Shown here in pieces: positions 1 through 6,727 of a stretch of 64,000 nt of DNA. The position numbers and the translations under genes are program-made. The notes beneath the pieces are model-generated. The model did no database searches and was not told the DNA's origin. It saw only the letters and a list, made by a program, of their open reading frames with translations. Each line of letters opens with the position of its first letter. Within the stretch, counting starts at the first letter, position 1. The stretch spans positions 62,001 to 126,000 of the forward strand of contig JBAYUQ010000002.1 of NCBI GenBank assembly GCA_041675005.1. Direction: 5' to 3'. The DNA comes from PGYR01 sp041675005. GTDB lineage: Bacteria; Bacteroidota; Ignavibacteria; Kapaibacteriales; UBA2268.

Positions 1-1023
1 GCAAAGAATGAAGCTACTAAGTTTAATACTGATGATTTAAAGGGTAAGAATGCCATCGAGACTTATTATGATGTGATGAATATCGTTGGCCAGAGAATGA
101 AAGAAAACCTTAGTGCAAATATAACATTGGTCGGTTGTAATTCTGATATTGATTTGGAAAAAGATAATAAGGTCCTATCTAATGACAGAGCAATGTCAGT
201 TAAGAAGTACTTGACAAATGTATGGGGAATTGAGCCTAATAGAATTGAAGTTCAAGCTCGAAATCTACCTTCAGAAGCGTCAAAGTCAGATACTCTCCCA
301 GGTCAAGAAGAAAATAGAAGAGTCGAAATAATATCAAGTGATGAGTCTATAATCAAGCCAGTAATGACTACAGATACTCTTAGAGTTCTTGCTGATACTG
401 ATATTAAGTTTCTCGCTGATGTAGATTCAGAAGTTGGAATCAATGAATGGGTTTTCGAAGCAAAACAAGATGATAATATTCTATTCCAGAAAATTGGAAA
501 TGGTCAACCAGATCCAGAATTACTTTGGAATTTGAGAAATGATAAGAAAAGTATGCCTCGTTCTGCATCCCCTATCGAATATAAATTATCTGTTATGGAC
601 TCAGTTGGACAGAGAGGATTTGCTGAAAAGACACTTCCTATCAATAAACTAACAGTTAATACGAAGAGAGAAAACAGAACAGATGACAAAGAGTTCGAGT
701 ATTATAGTTTAATTCTATTCTCTTACGGGAAATCAAGTTTGGAGCAAGAGCATAGAGAAGTAGTTGACTTTGTAAAAAATAGAATCACAGATAAAGCAAA
801 AGTATATATCTATGGATATTCTGACAGCATGGGCGAAGAGGATATCAATAAGAAAATATCCGAAAGAAGAGCAAAATCAGTTGCAAATAGATTAAGACTA
901 CGCGATGCAGAAGTCAAAGGTTTAGGCGAAGAAACATTGCTATATGATAACAGCTTACCCGAAGGTAGATTCTATTGCCGAACAGTGCAAATAACTGTGG
1001 AAACACCTGTAAAAGACTCTTAG
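1..1023 (+). CDS. OmpA-family protein, 5' end cut by window
   Basis: The reading frame is open from base 1, so this is the C-terminal part (340 codons) of a longer gene; the GTG at 73 is probably internal. Two OmpA-like peptidoglycan-binding modules are visible. The first covers roughly bases 110-350 and ends with the typical ENRRVEI signature. The second covers roughly 700-1005, with GYSDSMGEEDINKKISERRA, but it ends in CRTVQI where NRRVxI is usual. A beta-rich linker lies between them. Known for the family: such domains anchor outer-membrane or periplasmic proteins to peptidoglycan. Inference: a periplasm-facing envelope protein. The next gene starts 6 bp downstream and may be co-transcribed. 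Confidence 0.75.
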   Translation, partial: AKNEATKFNTDDLKGKNAIETYYDVMNIVGQRMKENLSANITLVGCNSDIDLEKDNKVLSNDRAMSVKKYLTNVWGIEPNRIEVQARNLPSEASKSDTLPGQEENRRVEIISSDESIIKPVMTTDTLRVLADTDIKFLADVDSEVGINEWVFEAKQDDNILFQKIGNGQPDPELLWNLRNDKKSMPRSASPIEYKLSVMDSVGQRGFAEKTLPINKLTVNTKRENRTDDKEFEYYSLILFSYGKSSLEQEHREVVDFVKNRITDKAKVYIYGYSDSMGEEDINKKISERRAKSVANRLRLRDAEVKGLGEETLLYDNSLPEGRFYCRTVQITVETPVKDS

Positions 1024-1029
1024 AAGAAA

Positions 1030-1749
1030 ATGGCAAAAGCAAAAAACAAACTTACCGAACAGCAAAAGTACATAATCTGGATGGTTGGATTTGCTTTACT
1101 TACAATCATTCTTTGGCGCATTCCTTTTGGAATGTTAGCATTATACCCTTTCACGATACTCTCCACTTGGTTTCACGAGATGGCACATGGAATCATGGCT
1201 CTAATTCTAGGTGGTAGTTTCCACCAACTCGAAATATACGCTGACGGCTCTGGATTGGCTATGTGGAGTGGGGATTTGTTTTTAGGAAATGTCGGCAAAG
1301 CCATAGTTGCAGCAGCGGGACCACTCGGCCCAACCGCTGCTGGTGCAATCCTTATAATACTATCTAAGAAGGATAAGCATATTAAAAACATACTCTACTC
1401 ATTTAGTGCTATACTTGCATTTTCTGTAATTTACTGGGTTCGTTCTATTTACGGTATTCCTGTTATACTAACTTTTGCCGTATTAATATTCTTCGCGGCA
1501 CTCAAAATGCAATTAAAAAATCAAAAGTTATTGCTAATCTTCCTTGGAATTCAAGCATTCCTAAGCATTTACCTCAGCATCGGCTATCTAATGAGCCAAG
1601 AGGCATTCATTGACAACGATTTCCATATTTCAGATACTGGTGTCATCGCCCAAAACCTCTTTTTCCCTTACTGGATTTGGGGTGGTATCATCATTTTTAT
1701 CTCAATTTTCACAATGATTCAATCTATCGTTTACGTTTACAAGAAGTGA
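1030..1749 (+). CDS. M50-type membrane metalloprotease homologue
   Basis: A 239-residue polytopic membrane protein with about six hydrophobic segments. The zinc motif HEMAH (residues 49-53) sits at the end of the second segment, followed by GIMALILGG, as in the M50B-like family. A glycine/proline-rich stretch near residues 95-105 (AAAGPLGPTAAG) resembles the conserved second region of such proteins. Inference: an intramembrane or membrane-embedded zinc peptidase of unknown substrate. It lies 6 bp after the OmpA-type gene. A purine-rich AGAAGAAA precedes the ATG. The family match rests on the motif and topology only. Confidence 0.65.
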   Translation: MAKAKNKLTEQQKYIIWMVGFALLTIILWRIPFGMLALYPFTILSTWFHEMAHGIMALILGGSFHQLEIYADGSGLAMWSGDLFLGNVGKAIVAAAGPLGPTAAGAILIILSKKDKHIKNILYSFSAILAFSVIYWVRSIYGIPVILTFAVLIFFAALKMQLKNQKLLLIFLGIQAFLSIYLSIGYLMSQEAFIDNDFHISDTGVIAQNLFFPYWIWGGIIIFISIFTMIQSIVYVYKK

Positions 1750-1767
1750 ATCGTTTTTAATAACCTA

Positions 1768-1851
1768 TTCCGCTTTTCTAATGGTGTTTTCGCTCCCTCG
1801 CCGACTATTTCTGCCTATTCATATACCATTTAGCCTGTGTCGCCGAGTTAC
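1768..1851 (-). repeat. Degenerate 21-bp array, four units, over the 3' end of the following gene
   Basis: Four consecutive 21-bp units start at 1768, 1789, 1810 and 1831. Each begins with a variant of TTCGCT/TCTGCC/TAGCCT on the plus strand (AGCGAA/GGCAGA on the minus strand). The last two units cover the final codons and the TGA stop (1819-1821) of the minus-strand gene. The unit reading GCGAAAACACCATTAGAAAA on the minus strand closely matches units of the 3851-3999 array. Confidence 0.6.
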
Positions 1852-2379
1852 TTTACTCAATAGATCGAAAGATTCGCCCTCGTGTAAGTTCTTTACGAAG
1901 TAATGCTTGATATCTGCGTCTATTAGCATGTGCTTACCGGCTGATATCACAGGACATTGGACCTTTGCATAACCAGTAGTGAACACCATCGTCTTGTTTG
2001 CGACTTCTTCTCCATACTCATCGTTGAACAATTGTGATTTAAAGTATTTGGATAAAGCAAGTGCGTTGACCCAATTATCATCATCAATCAAATCTATATC
2101 TCTTACCTTATCTGCTGAAACCACTTTGACCAACATAATATGATTAAAATTCTCTGCTTTGGTAAATGGTACCAAATTTATTGGTGTATCGTCCCCAGGT
2201 ACGAACAGTGCGTCGTATTCTGGATACTTAACTTGTAATTTTTCCTTCACATATCTCAATGATTGATAATTTACCATTGATATTTGGGTGATTTCTTTCG
2301 ATTGTGAGCTAGTTGAACTTCCCTGTTGAGTTCTCCAGCTTTCTAGTGTCCGCAATACGTATTGCTGTAACTTATTCAC
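1819..2379 (-). CDS. Hypothetical protein, 186 aa
   Basis: I do not recognise this soluble, acidic protein. It has no signal peptide, membrane segment or known motif. The start is GTG at 2377-2379, supported by an AGGAG ribosome-binding site 5 nt upstream. The C-terminal residues (VTRRHRLNGI) and the stop codon lie inside a 21-bp repeat array, so the tail is repeat-derived. The neighbours on the same strand (GNAT protein, coiled-coil membrane protein) are functionally unrelated and separated by similar arrays, which suggests independently acquired genes rather than a classical operon. Coding reality is likely from length, ribosome-binding site and codon pattern; the function is unknown. Confidence 0.55.
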   Translation of the reverse strand: MNKLQQYVLRTLESWRTQQGSSTSSQSKEITQISMVNYQSLRYVKEKLQVKYPEYDALFVPGDDTPINLVPFTKAENFNHIMLVKVVSADKVRDIDLIDDDNWVNALALSKYFKSQLFNDEYGEEVANKTMVFTTGYAKVQCPVISAGKHMLIDADIKHYFVKNLHEGESFDLLSKVTRRHRLNGI

Positions 2380-2384
2380 GCTTT

Positions 2385-2389
2385 CTCCT
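2385..2389 (-). promoter_or_regulatory. Ribosome-binding site deciding a GTG start
   Basis: AGGAG on the minus strand, 5 nt before the GTG at 2379. No ATG lies at a comparable position, so this site fixes the start of the 186-residue hypothetical gene. Confidence 0.55.
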
Positions 2390-2417
2390 CTTATTATATT
2401 ATTTTAAAATATTTATT

Positions 2418-2522
2418 TATAGCTCCCTCGCTGAGCATTTTCGCCCCTTAGTTTACCAAGTCAAAGGTCTCGCCGACCCTATTCGCCCGCTAGTCGGTCA
2501 CTATCGCCCTCTGCATTATCAT
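2418..2522 (-). repeat. Degenerate 21-bp array, five units, over the 3' end of the GNAT gene
   Basis: Units start at 2418, 2439, 2460, 2481 and 2502. Three show the plus-strand core TTCGCCC/TATCGCC (GGGCGAA/GGCGATA on the minus strand). The TAG stop (2479-2481) and the last 14 or so codons of the acetyltransferase gene lie in this array. It fills most of the gap between that gene and the downstream hypothetical gene. Confidence 0.6.
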
Positions 2523-2907
2523 CATCGGGTGCTAGATTCATATTTACGTCCACCCGAATCATTCCTTTGGTCTTTGCTACTACTATTAGCTTCTCCAAAA
2601 GTAGATGCTCTATCCCCATAGTACGCATATAGGGCAGTACATACATATCTTTGATCTCGCCTACTCGGTCGCCGCCGTCTCGCAAACGAAGGTGGCTCAC
2701 ACAACTCACAAATCCCACTACCTCCGAACTATGATCGGCGACTAGATAGATCATCTCCGGATTTTCTAGGTTAGTATTGTAAGCTTGCTTAAACTTTTCG
2801 TAGTCTAGTTTATGTCTGCTGAGCTCACAAATAAAACTATAAATCGCCCTAACATCCTTATTCTTCGCTCTTCTTATCAATATTACGTCATTAAAATTTC
2901 TTTTCAT
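2479..2907 (-). CDS. GNAT-family N-acetyltransferase
   Basis: A 142-residue protein with GNAT architecture. An N-terminal VILIRRAKNKDVRAIYSFI beta-alpha unit is followed by a central IYLVADHSSEVVGFVSC strand pair. Next comes the acetyl-CoA-binding region GEIKDMYVLPYMRTMGIEHL (usually Q/RxxGxG/A, here MRTMGI). Known for the family: transfer of an acetyl group from acetyl-CoA to an amine; the acceptor is unknown here. An in-frame stop directly precedes the ATG at 2907, which fixes the start. The tail (DDDNAEGDSDRLAGE) is encoded by the 21-bp repeat array, and the HLRLRDGGDR loop also has a repeat-like G+C-rich composition. The enzyme may be partly degenerate. Confidence 0.7.
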   Translation of the reverse strand: MKRNFNDVILIRRAKNKDVRAIYSFICELSRHKLDYEKFKQAYNTNLENPEMIYLVADHSSEVVGFVSCVSHLRLRDGGDRVGEIKDMYVLPYMRTMGIEHLLLEKLIVVAKTKGMIRVDVNMNLAPDDDNAEGDSDRLAGE

Positions 2908-2942
2908 CTACTTTTTGCTCTAATCTCCTTTTCTATTGTTCG

Positions 2943-3047
2943 TTCCGCTATCGTTTTGCTTCATATCGCCCCCTCGCCGACCACGATCACTGAGCGGAGT
3001 CGAAGTGCCGCCCACTCGCCAATCCTAATCGTCCCCTTGTGGAGGGT
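2943..3047 (-). repeat. Degenerate 21-bp array, five units, over the 3' end of the coiled-coil gene
   Basis: Units start at 2943, 2964, 2985, 3006 and 3027, with starts such as TTCCGC, TATCGC, TGCCGC and AATCGT. The third unit carries the near-palindrome at 2988-3006. The array contains the TAG stop (3025-3027) and last codons of the minus-strand coiled-coil protein gene and runs towards the GNAT start. Confidence 0.6.
2988..3006 (+). repeat. Short dispersed motif CACTGAGCGGAGTCGAAGT, left copy
   Basis: This 19-bp motif matches the reverse complement of 3817-3835 at 18 of 19 positions. The two copies face each other around the coiled-coil gene. Motifs of this type (GAGCGAAGTCGAA) recur between genes in many Bacteroidota and other genomes. 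It fits within one 21-bp unit of the surrounding array. Confidence 0.6.
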
Positions 3048-3795
3048 TTCCGGTATTTAATACAATCATTAATGTTGATTTAAATTTATTATATGCTTTA
3101 TTTGTTGAAGTATCATTAGTTAATTTACTTTCTATTTCCTTAATATATTCATCAATTGTCACATTTTCACTAGGACTAAGTTCACTTTTCTTTACTTTTT
3201 TATAGTAATCAATATTATTATTGATGTTATCGGTGATTGCTTTAATATGTTCAGTATTATTTGTTAATACAGAATCATAAATAGCTCTTAAATATAATTC
3301 TAATGATTCTTTATATTGCATTTTAATACAGAAGACAATTCCAGCAAGAGTATTATATCTAATTTCTCTATATCTATGAAGATTACCCAATTCAATTCTT
3401 AAATCTTCTTTCAATTTTTTAGTATTTTTTTCTATTTCCCTATCATATTCATCTAATTTATTAGATAATCTTTCTTCTATCCTTTCATTTATACTTTCTT
3501 GAAAATGCCTATTTTCATTCCGAATATGTTCTATTTCTCTATTCAGTCTAATCTCATTTCTATTACTATCTTCTTGAATCCTTGTTTCTGTTTTATCAAT
3601 ATTTTTATTAAGTAACCATGGTATTAAAATACCAAAAACAGCAAAAGCAATACCTAGTACCCAGTAAATAACAATCATATTGCTATCATAAGTACTATGA
3701 ATAGTATTTATATGCTGTCCCATATCAAGTTGTGAAATAGAATCGAGTTTATTTTGAATATAAACTGTATCTATACTATATATTGTGTCTCTCAT
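3025..3795 (-). CDS. Membrane-anchored coiled-coil protein, unknown function
   Basis: About 256 residues. A short N-terminal segment precedes one membrane span (roughly residues 40-62). A long charged coiled coil follows (about 65-145, rich in E, R, N and K), then a helical C-terminal domain with FCIKMQYKESLELYLRAIYD, reminiscent of a single TPR-like hairpin. I chose ATG 3795 because GGGGGA and GGAG lie upstream. ATG 3804 is possible. The longer frame from TTG 3849 would translate the dispersed repeat (TERSRS) and is unlikely. The last residues (TGNPPQGDD) come from a 21-bp array. I recognise no family; a membrane sensor or scaffold role is only a guess. Confidence 0.6.
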   Translation of the reverse strand: MRDTIYSIDTVYIQNKLDSISQLDMGQHINTIHSTYDSNMIVIYWVLGIAFAVFGILIPWLLNKNIDKTETRIQEDSNRNEIRLNREIEHIRNENRHFQESINERIEERLSNKLDEYDREIEKNTKKLKEDLRIELGNLHRYREIRYNTLAGIVFCIKMQYKESLELYLRAIYDSVLTNNTEHIKAITDNINNNIDYYKKVKKSELSPSENVTIDEYIKEIESKLTNDTSTNKAYNKFKSTLMIVLNTGNPPQGDD

Positions 3796-3816
3796 AATCT
3801 CCATTCCCCCGCCGAT

Positions 3817-3835
3817 ACTTCGACTTCGCTCAGTG
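3817..3835 (-). repeat. Short dispersed motif, right copy, inverted
   Basis: Reads ACTTCGACTTCGCTCAGTG on the plus strand. It is the inverted partner of 2988-3006 with one mismatch. It lies just upstream of the coiled-coil gene start. A second shared module, CCTTGTGGAG (3035-3044) against CTCCACAAGG (3842-3851), is also inverted between the two flanks. Confidence 0.6.
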
Positions 3836-3850
3836 ACCAAGCTCCACAAG

Positions 3851-3999
3851 GGTGCGAAACGACCATTAAGAACGGCGATGTGGCTTCGCTAGATGGCGAA
3901 GTGTCCATTATGAATGGCGGTAAAGCCATTATGAAAGGCGAGACGACCATTAAGAACGGCGAGGAGCCCTCTAAGAATGGCGAGCTGCCCTGTGAGAAT
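3851..3999 (+). repeat. Tandem array of exact 21-bp period, six full units plus a partial one
   Basis: Full units start at 3874, 3895, 3916, 3937, 3958 and 3979, each with GGCGA or GGCGG at the start and often a GCCATTATGAA or ACCATTAAGAA core. A partial unit occupies 3851-3873. Units diverge in the middle but the period never slips. Read in one plus-strand frame they give heptapeptides ending in NG, DG or KG (ETTIKNG, EVSIMNG, EEPSKNG). No convincing gene spans them: the only long frame here runs antisense through the coiled-coil gene. The orientation is opposite to the three arrays at 1768-3047. Confidence 0.75.
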
Positions 4000-4039
4000 A
4001 GATTTAATCGGTGTTTTGGTTTTCGCATAGTATTCCTCG

Positions 4040-4074
4040 TGAAAAAATGTTTTTCAATTTAATATTTTTTTTTT
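4040..4074 (+). terminator. Possible weak terminator before the Fn3-like gene
   Basis: TGAAAAA and TTTTTCA pair across a short loop (4040-4056), and a run of ten T follows at about 4065-4074. The stem is almost all A-T, so it would be weak. It could end transcription of a lost plus-strand gene upstream, whose trailing array would be 3851-3999. Confidence 0.3.
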
Positions 4075-4111
4075 AATTTTACAATATGTTCAACCATTTA
4101 TAGGTGTTATC

Positions 4112-5068
4112 ATGGCTGCTATAAAGAAAGTAGAGCGTGATTATACAATGGAAGACTTGGATATGCTTCAGTTAGCACAGGTTTTTCATGACAATTTTAT
4201 TATAGATAAGACGGCGTTCACGGCGGCGTTTCCGATTTTGGATGACCCTTTTGCGGCGAATTTCCAAACGGCTATAGATACGGCGGACGATATACCGTCG
4301 GGCGGTGAGGTGGATTCGGAGATTGCTGTGATTACTGAGGAACTGAATGCGAAGATGCCGCTAGCTCGTGCGGCTTTGCAGAAGTTGTTTACTTATACGG
4401 ACATAACGTGGGATTCGGCGGCAAAGACTAATTCTTTTGGGAAGAATAAGTACGAGAAGGCGCGGCAATCGCAGTTGAAGATAAAGGAGCTGTTGGAGTT
4501 GGCTCACAGGCAAGCGGAGATAACGACGAACAAAACGCCACTGATAGCGGCGGGCTATACGCAAGGGGACATAGACGAGTTGGAGACACTGATGGACGCG
4601 ATTGATGAGCTGAATAGGGATCAGGAGTTGGCGCTATCGGATAGGGGGACTAAGACGGAGGTTCGCGTGACGGCGATGAACGCTGTCTGGGAGTTTATGA
4701 GGCAAATCAATAAGACGAGCAAGGTGGTTTTTGTGGACTCGCCAGCTAAGTTGGATATGTATCTGCTTTATCCGACTTCGAGCAGTAGTTTGCCGAAGGT
4801 GCAAAACCTAGAGGCGACTGTGGAGGCGGGCCCTCCGATGGTGGCGGAGCTTACATGGGATGCGGTGGTCGATGCCCCTGAGTACCAAGTGTTTATGTCG
4901 CAGGTGGCGGTGGGTCAACCGGCAGGCACATACGATTGGGTGGCAGGCACGATAAATACTTTTTGGAACCAACCGATAGTTTATGGGTTTAGATTTTGGT
5001 TCAAGGTACGCGCAATCGATGACCCGACGACGGGTGCATTCAGCGATGCGGTGTTCGTAGAGCCGTAG
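4112..5068 (+). CDS. Fn3-like C-terminal domain protein, composition-shifted
   Basis: A 318-residue protein without a signal peptide. Residues about 1-220 are mostly alpha-helical (ALQKLFTYTDITWDSAAKTN, then a second helical bundle to INKTSKVVFVD). Residues about 225-318 look like a fibronectin type III fold (VQNLEATVEAGPPMVAELTW, then PEYQVF, FWFKVRAID, GAFSDAVFVEP). Helical-plus-Fn3 hypothetical proteins occur in Bacteroidota; I know no established function. The gene is much richer in G+C than its surroundings (many GCG, ACG, GAG codons), roughly half by eye against about a third elsewhere. This suggests recent transfer. It is bounded by 21-bp repeat arrays on both sides. Confidence 0.65.
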   Translation: MAAIKKVERDYTMEDLDMLQLAQVFHDNFIIDKTAFTAAFPILDDPFAANFQTAIDTADDIPSGGEVDSEIAVITEELNAKMPLARAALQKLFTYTDITWDSAAKTNSFGKNKYEKARQSQLKIKELLELAHRQAEITTNKTPLIAAGYTQGDIDELETLMDAIDELNRDQELALSDRGTKTEVRVTAMNAVWEFMRQINKTSKVVFVDSPAKLDMYLLYPTSSSSLPKVQNLEATVEAGPPMVAELTWDAVVDAPEYQVFMSQVAVGQPAGTYDWVAGTINTFWNQPIVYGFRFWFKVRAIDDPTTGAFSDAVFVEP

Positions 5069-5069
5069 G

Positions 5070-5132
5070 GATGGAAAATGATTGTCAAGGAAGCGAAATT
5101 GCTTCACGATAAGGCGAGGATGGTGTTCTTGC
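5070..5132 (+). repeat. Degenerate 21-bp units after the Fn3-like gene, three units
   Basis: Units start at 5070, 5091 and 5112 with GATGGAAAA, AAGCGAAAT and AGGCGAGGA. They begin directly after the TAG stop of the Fn3-like gene, and a run of eight T follows. They are less clear than the other arrays but keep the GGCGA core and the 21-bp spacing. Confidence 0.45.
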
Positions 5133-5212
5133 CTTTTTTTTGGGTAAAAGGTCGGCGGGGCACTTCTATAAGCTCGGTGACCGAGTCGGATATTGGTTTA
5201 TTATTAATAAAT

Positions 5213-5243
5213 AAACCCACATAGAGGTTGTCTATATGGGTTT
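5213..5243. other. Inverted repeat in the gap between Fn3-like gene and hbd
   Basis: AAACCCACATAGA and TCTATATGGGTTT form a 13-bp stem with one mismatch around GGTTG. No T-run follows on either strand, so it is not a standard terminator. It could still be a bidirectional transcript end between the two convergent genes. Confidence 0.45.
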
Positions 5244-5251
5244 GAAGGTTT

Positions 5252-5314
5252 TCTAGGAAGTGTAATTGCTACTCTAGGAAGCGAGAATGGCATTCTAGTC
5301 GATTAGAATACGTT
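5252..5314 (+). repeat. 21-bp units at the 3' end of hbd, two clear and one decayed
   Basis: TCTAGGAAGTGTAATTGCTA (5252) and TCTAGGAAGCGAGAATGGCA (5273) are adjacent units sharing the first nine bases. A decayed third (TCTAGTCGATTAGAATACG, 5294) runs into the last codons and stop of hbd. The period equals that of the arrays further left. Confidence 0.5.
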
Positions 5315-6193
5315 AAAGCTATTCGCAGTAGGTGTTTCAGAAGAGTAATCGTAGAATCCATTGCCCGTTTTTCTTCCATAATTGCCCGAAGCAACTATTT
5401 TCTTAAGCAATGGACACGGTCTATACTTCGGATCTGCCAAATCTGTGTGCAAAACTTCCAATATAGCGAGGCAAGTGTCCAAACCGATGAAGTCAGCGAG
5501 CAACAAGGGACCCATAGGGTGCGAAAAGCCAAGCTTAGCGACTGTATCGATACCGTCAACAGTCCCCACGCCTTCCATCAGAGCAAAACATGCTTCGTTG
5601 ATGAACGGAAGAAGGATGCGATTAGCGATAAAGCCAGGGAAATCATTCGCCAGCACAGGAGTTTTGCCGATTTTAACGGTCATTGCGTGTATCGTGTCAT
5701 AGACTTCGTCGCTCGTCTTAAGCCCACGGATTAACTCGACTAACTTCATCACAGGCACGGGATTCATAAAGTGCATACCAACGACTTTATCGGGTCTAGT
5801 AGTTGCCGCAGCTATTTCAGTGATAGAAATAGTAGATGTGTTAGAAGCGAGAATAGCATCCTTGTTTATGATTTTGTCTAGATTTTGGAAGATTTTAAAT
5901 TTCAGGTCTTTGTTTTCCGTCACCGCTTCTATGACAAGCTGTACATCTGCCCCATCTTCTTGGTTCGTAGTACCAGTTATTTTAGAAAGAGTGCTGTCCA
6001 TTTGATCTTTAGTGATTCTTTCTTTTGAAACCATTCTAGATAGGTTCTTGTTGATAGTTGCAAGACCTTTATCTAGTCCCTCTTGATTAATATCACACAA
6101 GATTACTTCATATCCAGTTGCTGCTAATACGTGGGCGATACCGTTGCCCATTTGACCAGCGCCGAGTACCATTATTTTGTTTATATGCATCAC
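5303..6193 (-). CDS. hbd: 3-hydroxybutyryl-CoA dehydrogenase
   Basis: A 296-residue enzyme for NAD(P)-dependent interconversion of 3-hydroxyacyl-CoA and acetoacetyl-CoA, used in fatty-acid oxidation or butanoate metabolism. The Rossmann motif GAGQMG (residues 11-16) and the catalytic set S120, H141 (GMHFMNP), E153 and N191 (FPGFIANR) have the spacing of the family. The length is normal for the stand-alone enzyme. It follows ispF on the minus strand after 15 bp and may share its transcript, though the pathways are unrelated. Its G+C content is somewhat above that of later genes. The last few codons overlap a decayed 21-bp repeat unit. An alternative ATG is one codon inside the chosen start. 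Confidence 0.92.
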   Translation of the reverse strand: MMHINKIMVLGAGQMGNGIAHVLAATGYEVILCDINQEGLDKGLATINKNLSRMVSKERITKDQMDSTLSKITGTTNQEDGADVQLVIEAVTENKDLKFKIFQNLDKIINKDAILASNTSTISITEIAAATTRPDKVVGMHFMNPVPVMKLVELIRGLKTSDEVYDTIHAMTVKIGKTPVLANDFPGFIANRILLPFINEACFALMEGVGTVDGIDTVAKLGFSHPMGPLLLADFIGLDTCLAILEVLHTDLADPKYRPCPLLKKIVASGNYGRKTGNGFYDYSSETPTANSFNVF

Positions 6194-6208
6194 TTATCCT
6201 TATATATA

Positions 6209-6685
6209 TTAGTTATTTATTTCTTTTACTTGACAAATTGAATAGACGACAATCGATTCACTTTTACCCATTGAGTCTTGCTTCTCGTTTGTTGTCGCTT
6301 TTATGTTGACTCTATTGTTCGGCAGGCCGAGTAATTTGGCCACCGAGATTCTTATTTCTTCTTTTATTGGAGAAAGTTTCGGCTTTTCGAGTACGATAGT
6401 ATTATCCGAGTTAACGAGTTCGTAACCTTTTGATTTGAGTAAGTCCAGTGTGTATGCTAGCATTACTTTGCTGTCTAGGTTTTTATTAGCCGAGTCGGTG
6501 TCAGGGAAGTGCTCGCCAATGTCGCCCTCTCCTATTGCACCTAATATAGCGTCGATTATAGAGTGTAGCAATACATCGCCATCGCTATGAGCTAAAGTGC
6601 CTATTGGTGATTCTATTTCCACACCACCCAATATTAATGATTCACCTTCGACTAATCGATGTAAATCGTAACCAAAACCAACCAT
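6209..6685 (-). CDS. ispF: 2-C-methyl-D-erythritol 2,4-cyclodiphosphate synthase
   Basis: A 158-residue MEP-pathway enzyme that makes the cyclodiphosphate from the CDP-methylerythritol phosphate intermediate, releasing CMP. Metal ligands are visible as D7 and H9 (GYDLHRL) and H41 (AHSDGDVLLHSI). The C-terminal ATTNEKQDSMGKSESI matches the conserved substrate-binding segment. The length is typical. The gene is divergent from xseA with only 42 bp between, so both promoters must lie there or overlap the genes. Other MEP-pathway genes are not in this window, although a polyprenyl synthase that uses the end products lies at 36 kb. Confidence 0.95.
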   Translation of the reverse strand: MVGFGYDLHRLVEGESLILGGVEIESPIGTLAHSDGDVLLHSIIDAILGAIGEGDIGEHFPDTDSANKNLDSKVMLAYTLDLLKSKGYELVNSDNTIVLEKPKLSPIKEEIRISVAKLLGLPNNRVNIKATTNEKQDSMGKSESIVVYSICQVKEINN

Positions 6686-6727
6686 TTTGCTATTTTACAT
6701 TCTTAATAAAACACAATTTAAAAAAAT

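Noticed and set aside
73..75. GTG as the real start of the first gene
   Set aside because: The frame is open from base 1 and the sequence upstream continues the first OmpA-like domain.
2313..2621. Plus-strand frame with RPLV-type seven-residue periodicity
   Set aside because: It is antisense to the starts and ends of two minus-strand genes; the periodicity reflects the 21-bp array at 2418-2522.
1768..3047. Integron attC sites
   Set aside because: No RYYYAAC/GTTRRRY ends or long imperfect palindromes are visible, and no integrase gene is in the window.
3805..3849. Longer N-terminus (TERSRS) for the coiled-coil protein
   Set aside because: It starts at TTG and translates the dispersed DNA motif; ATG codons with nearby purine-rich sites lie downstream.
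3851..3999. CRISPR array
   Set aside because: Units are contiguous 21-bp repeats without unique spacers, units vary inside, and there are no cas genes.
3754..4062. Plus-strand frame through the 3851-3999 array giving heptapeptide repeats
   Set aside because: Its first third is antisense to the coiled-coil gene, it has no ribosome-binding site, and the rest is only the repeat translated. Treated as a repeat, not a gene.
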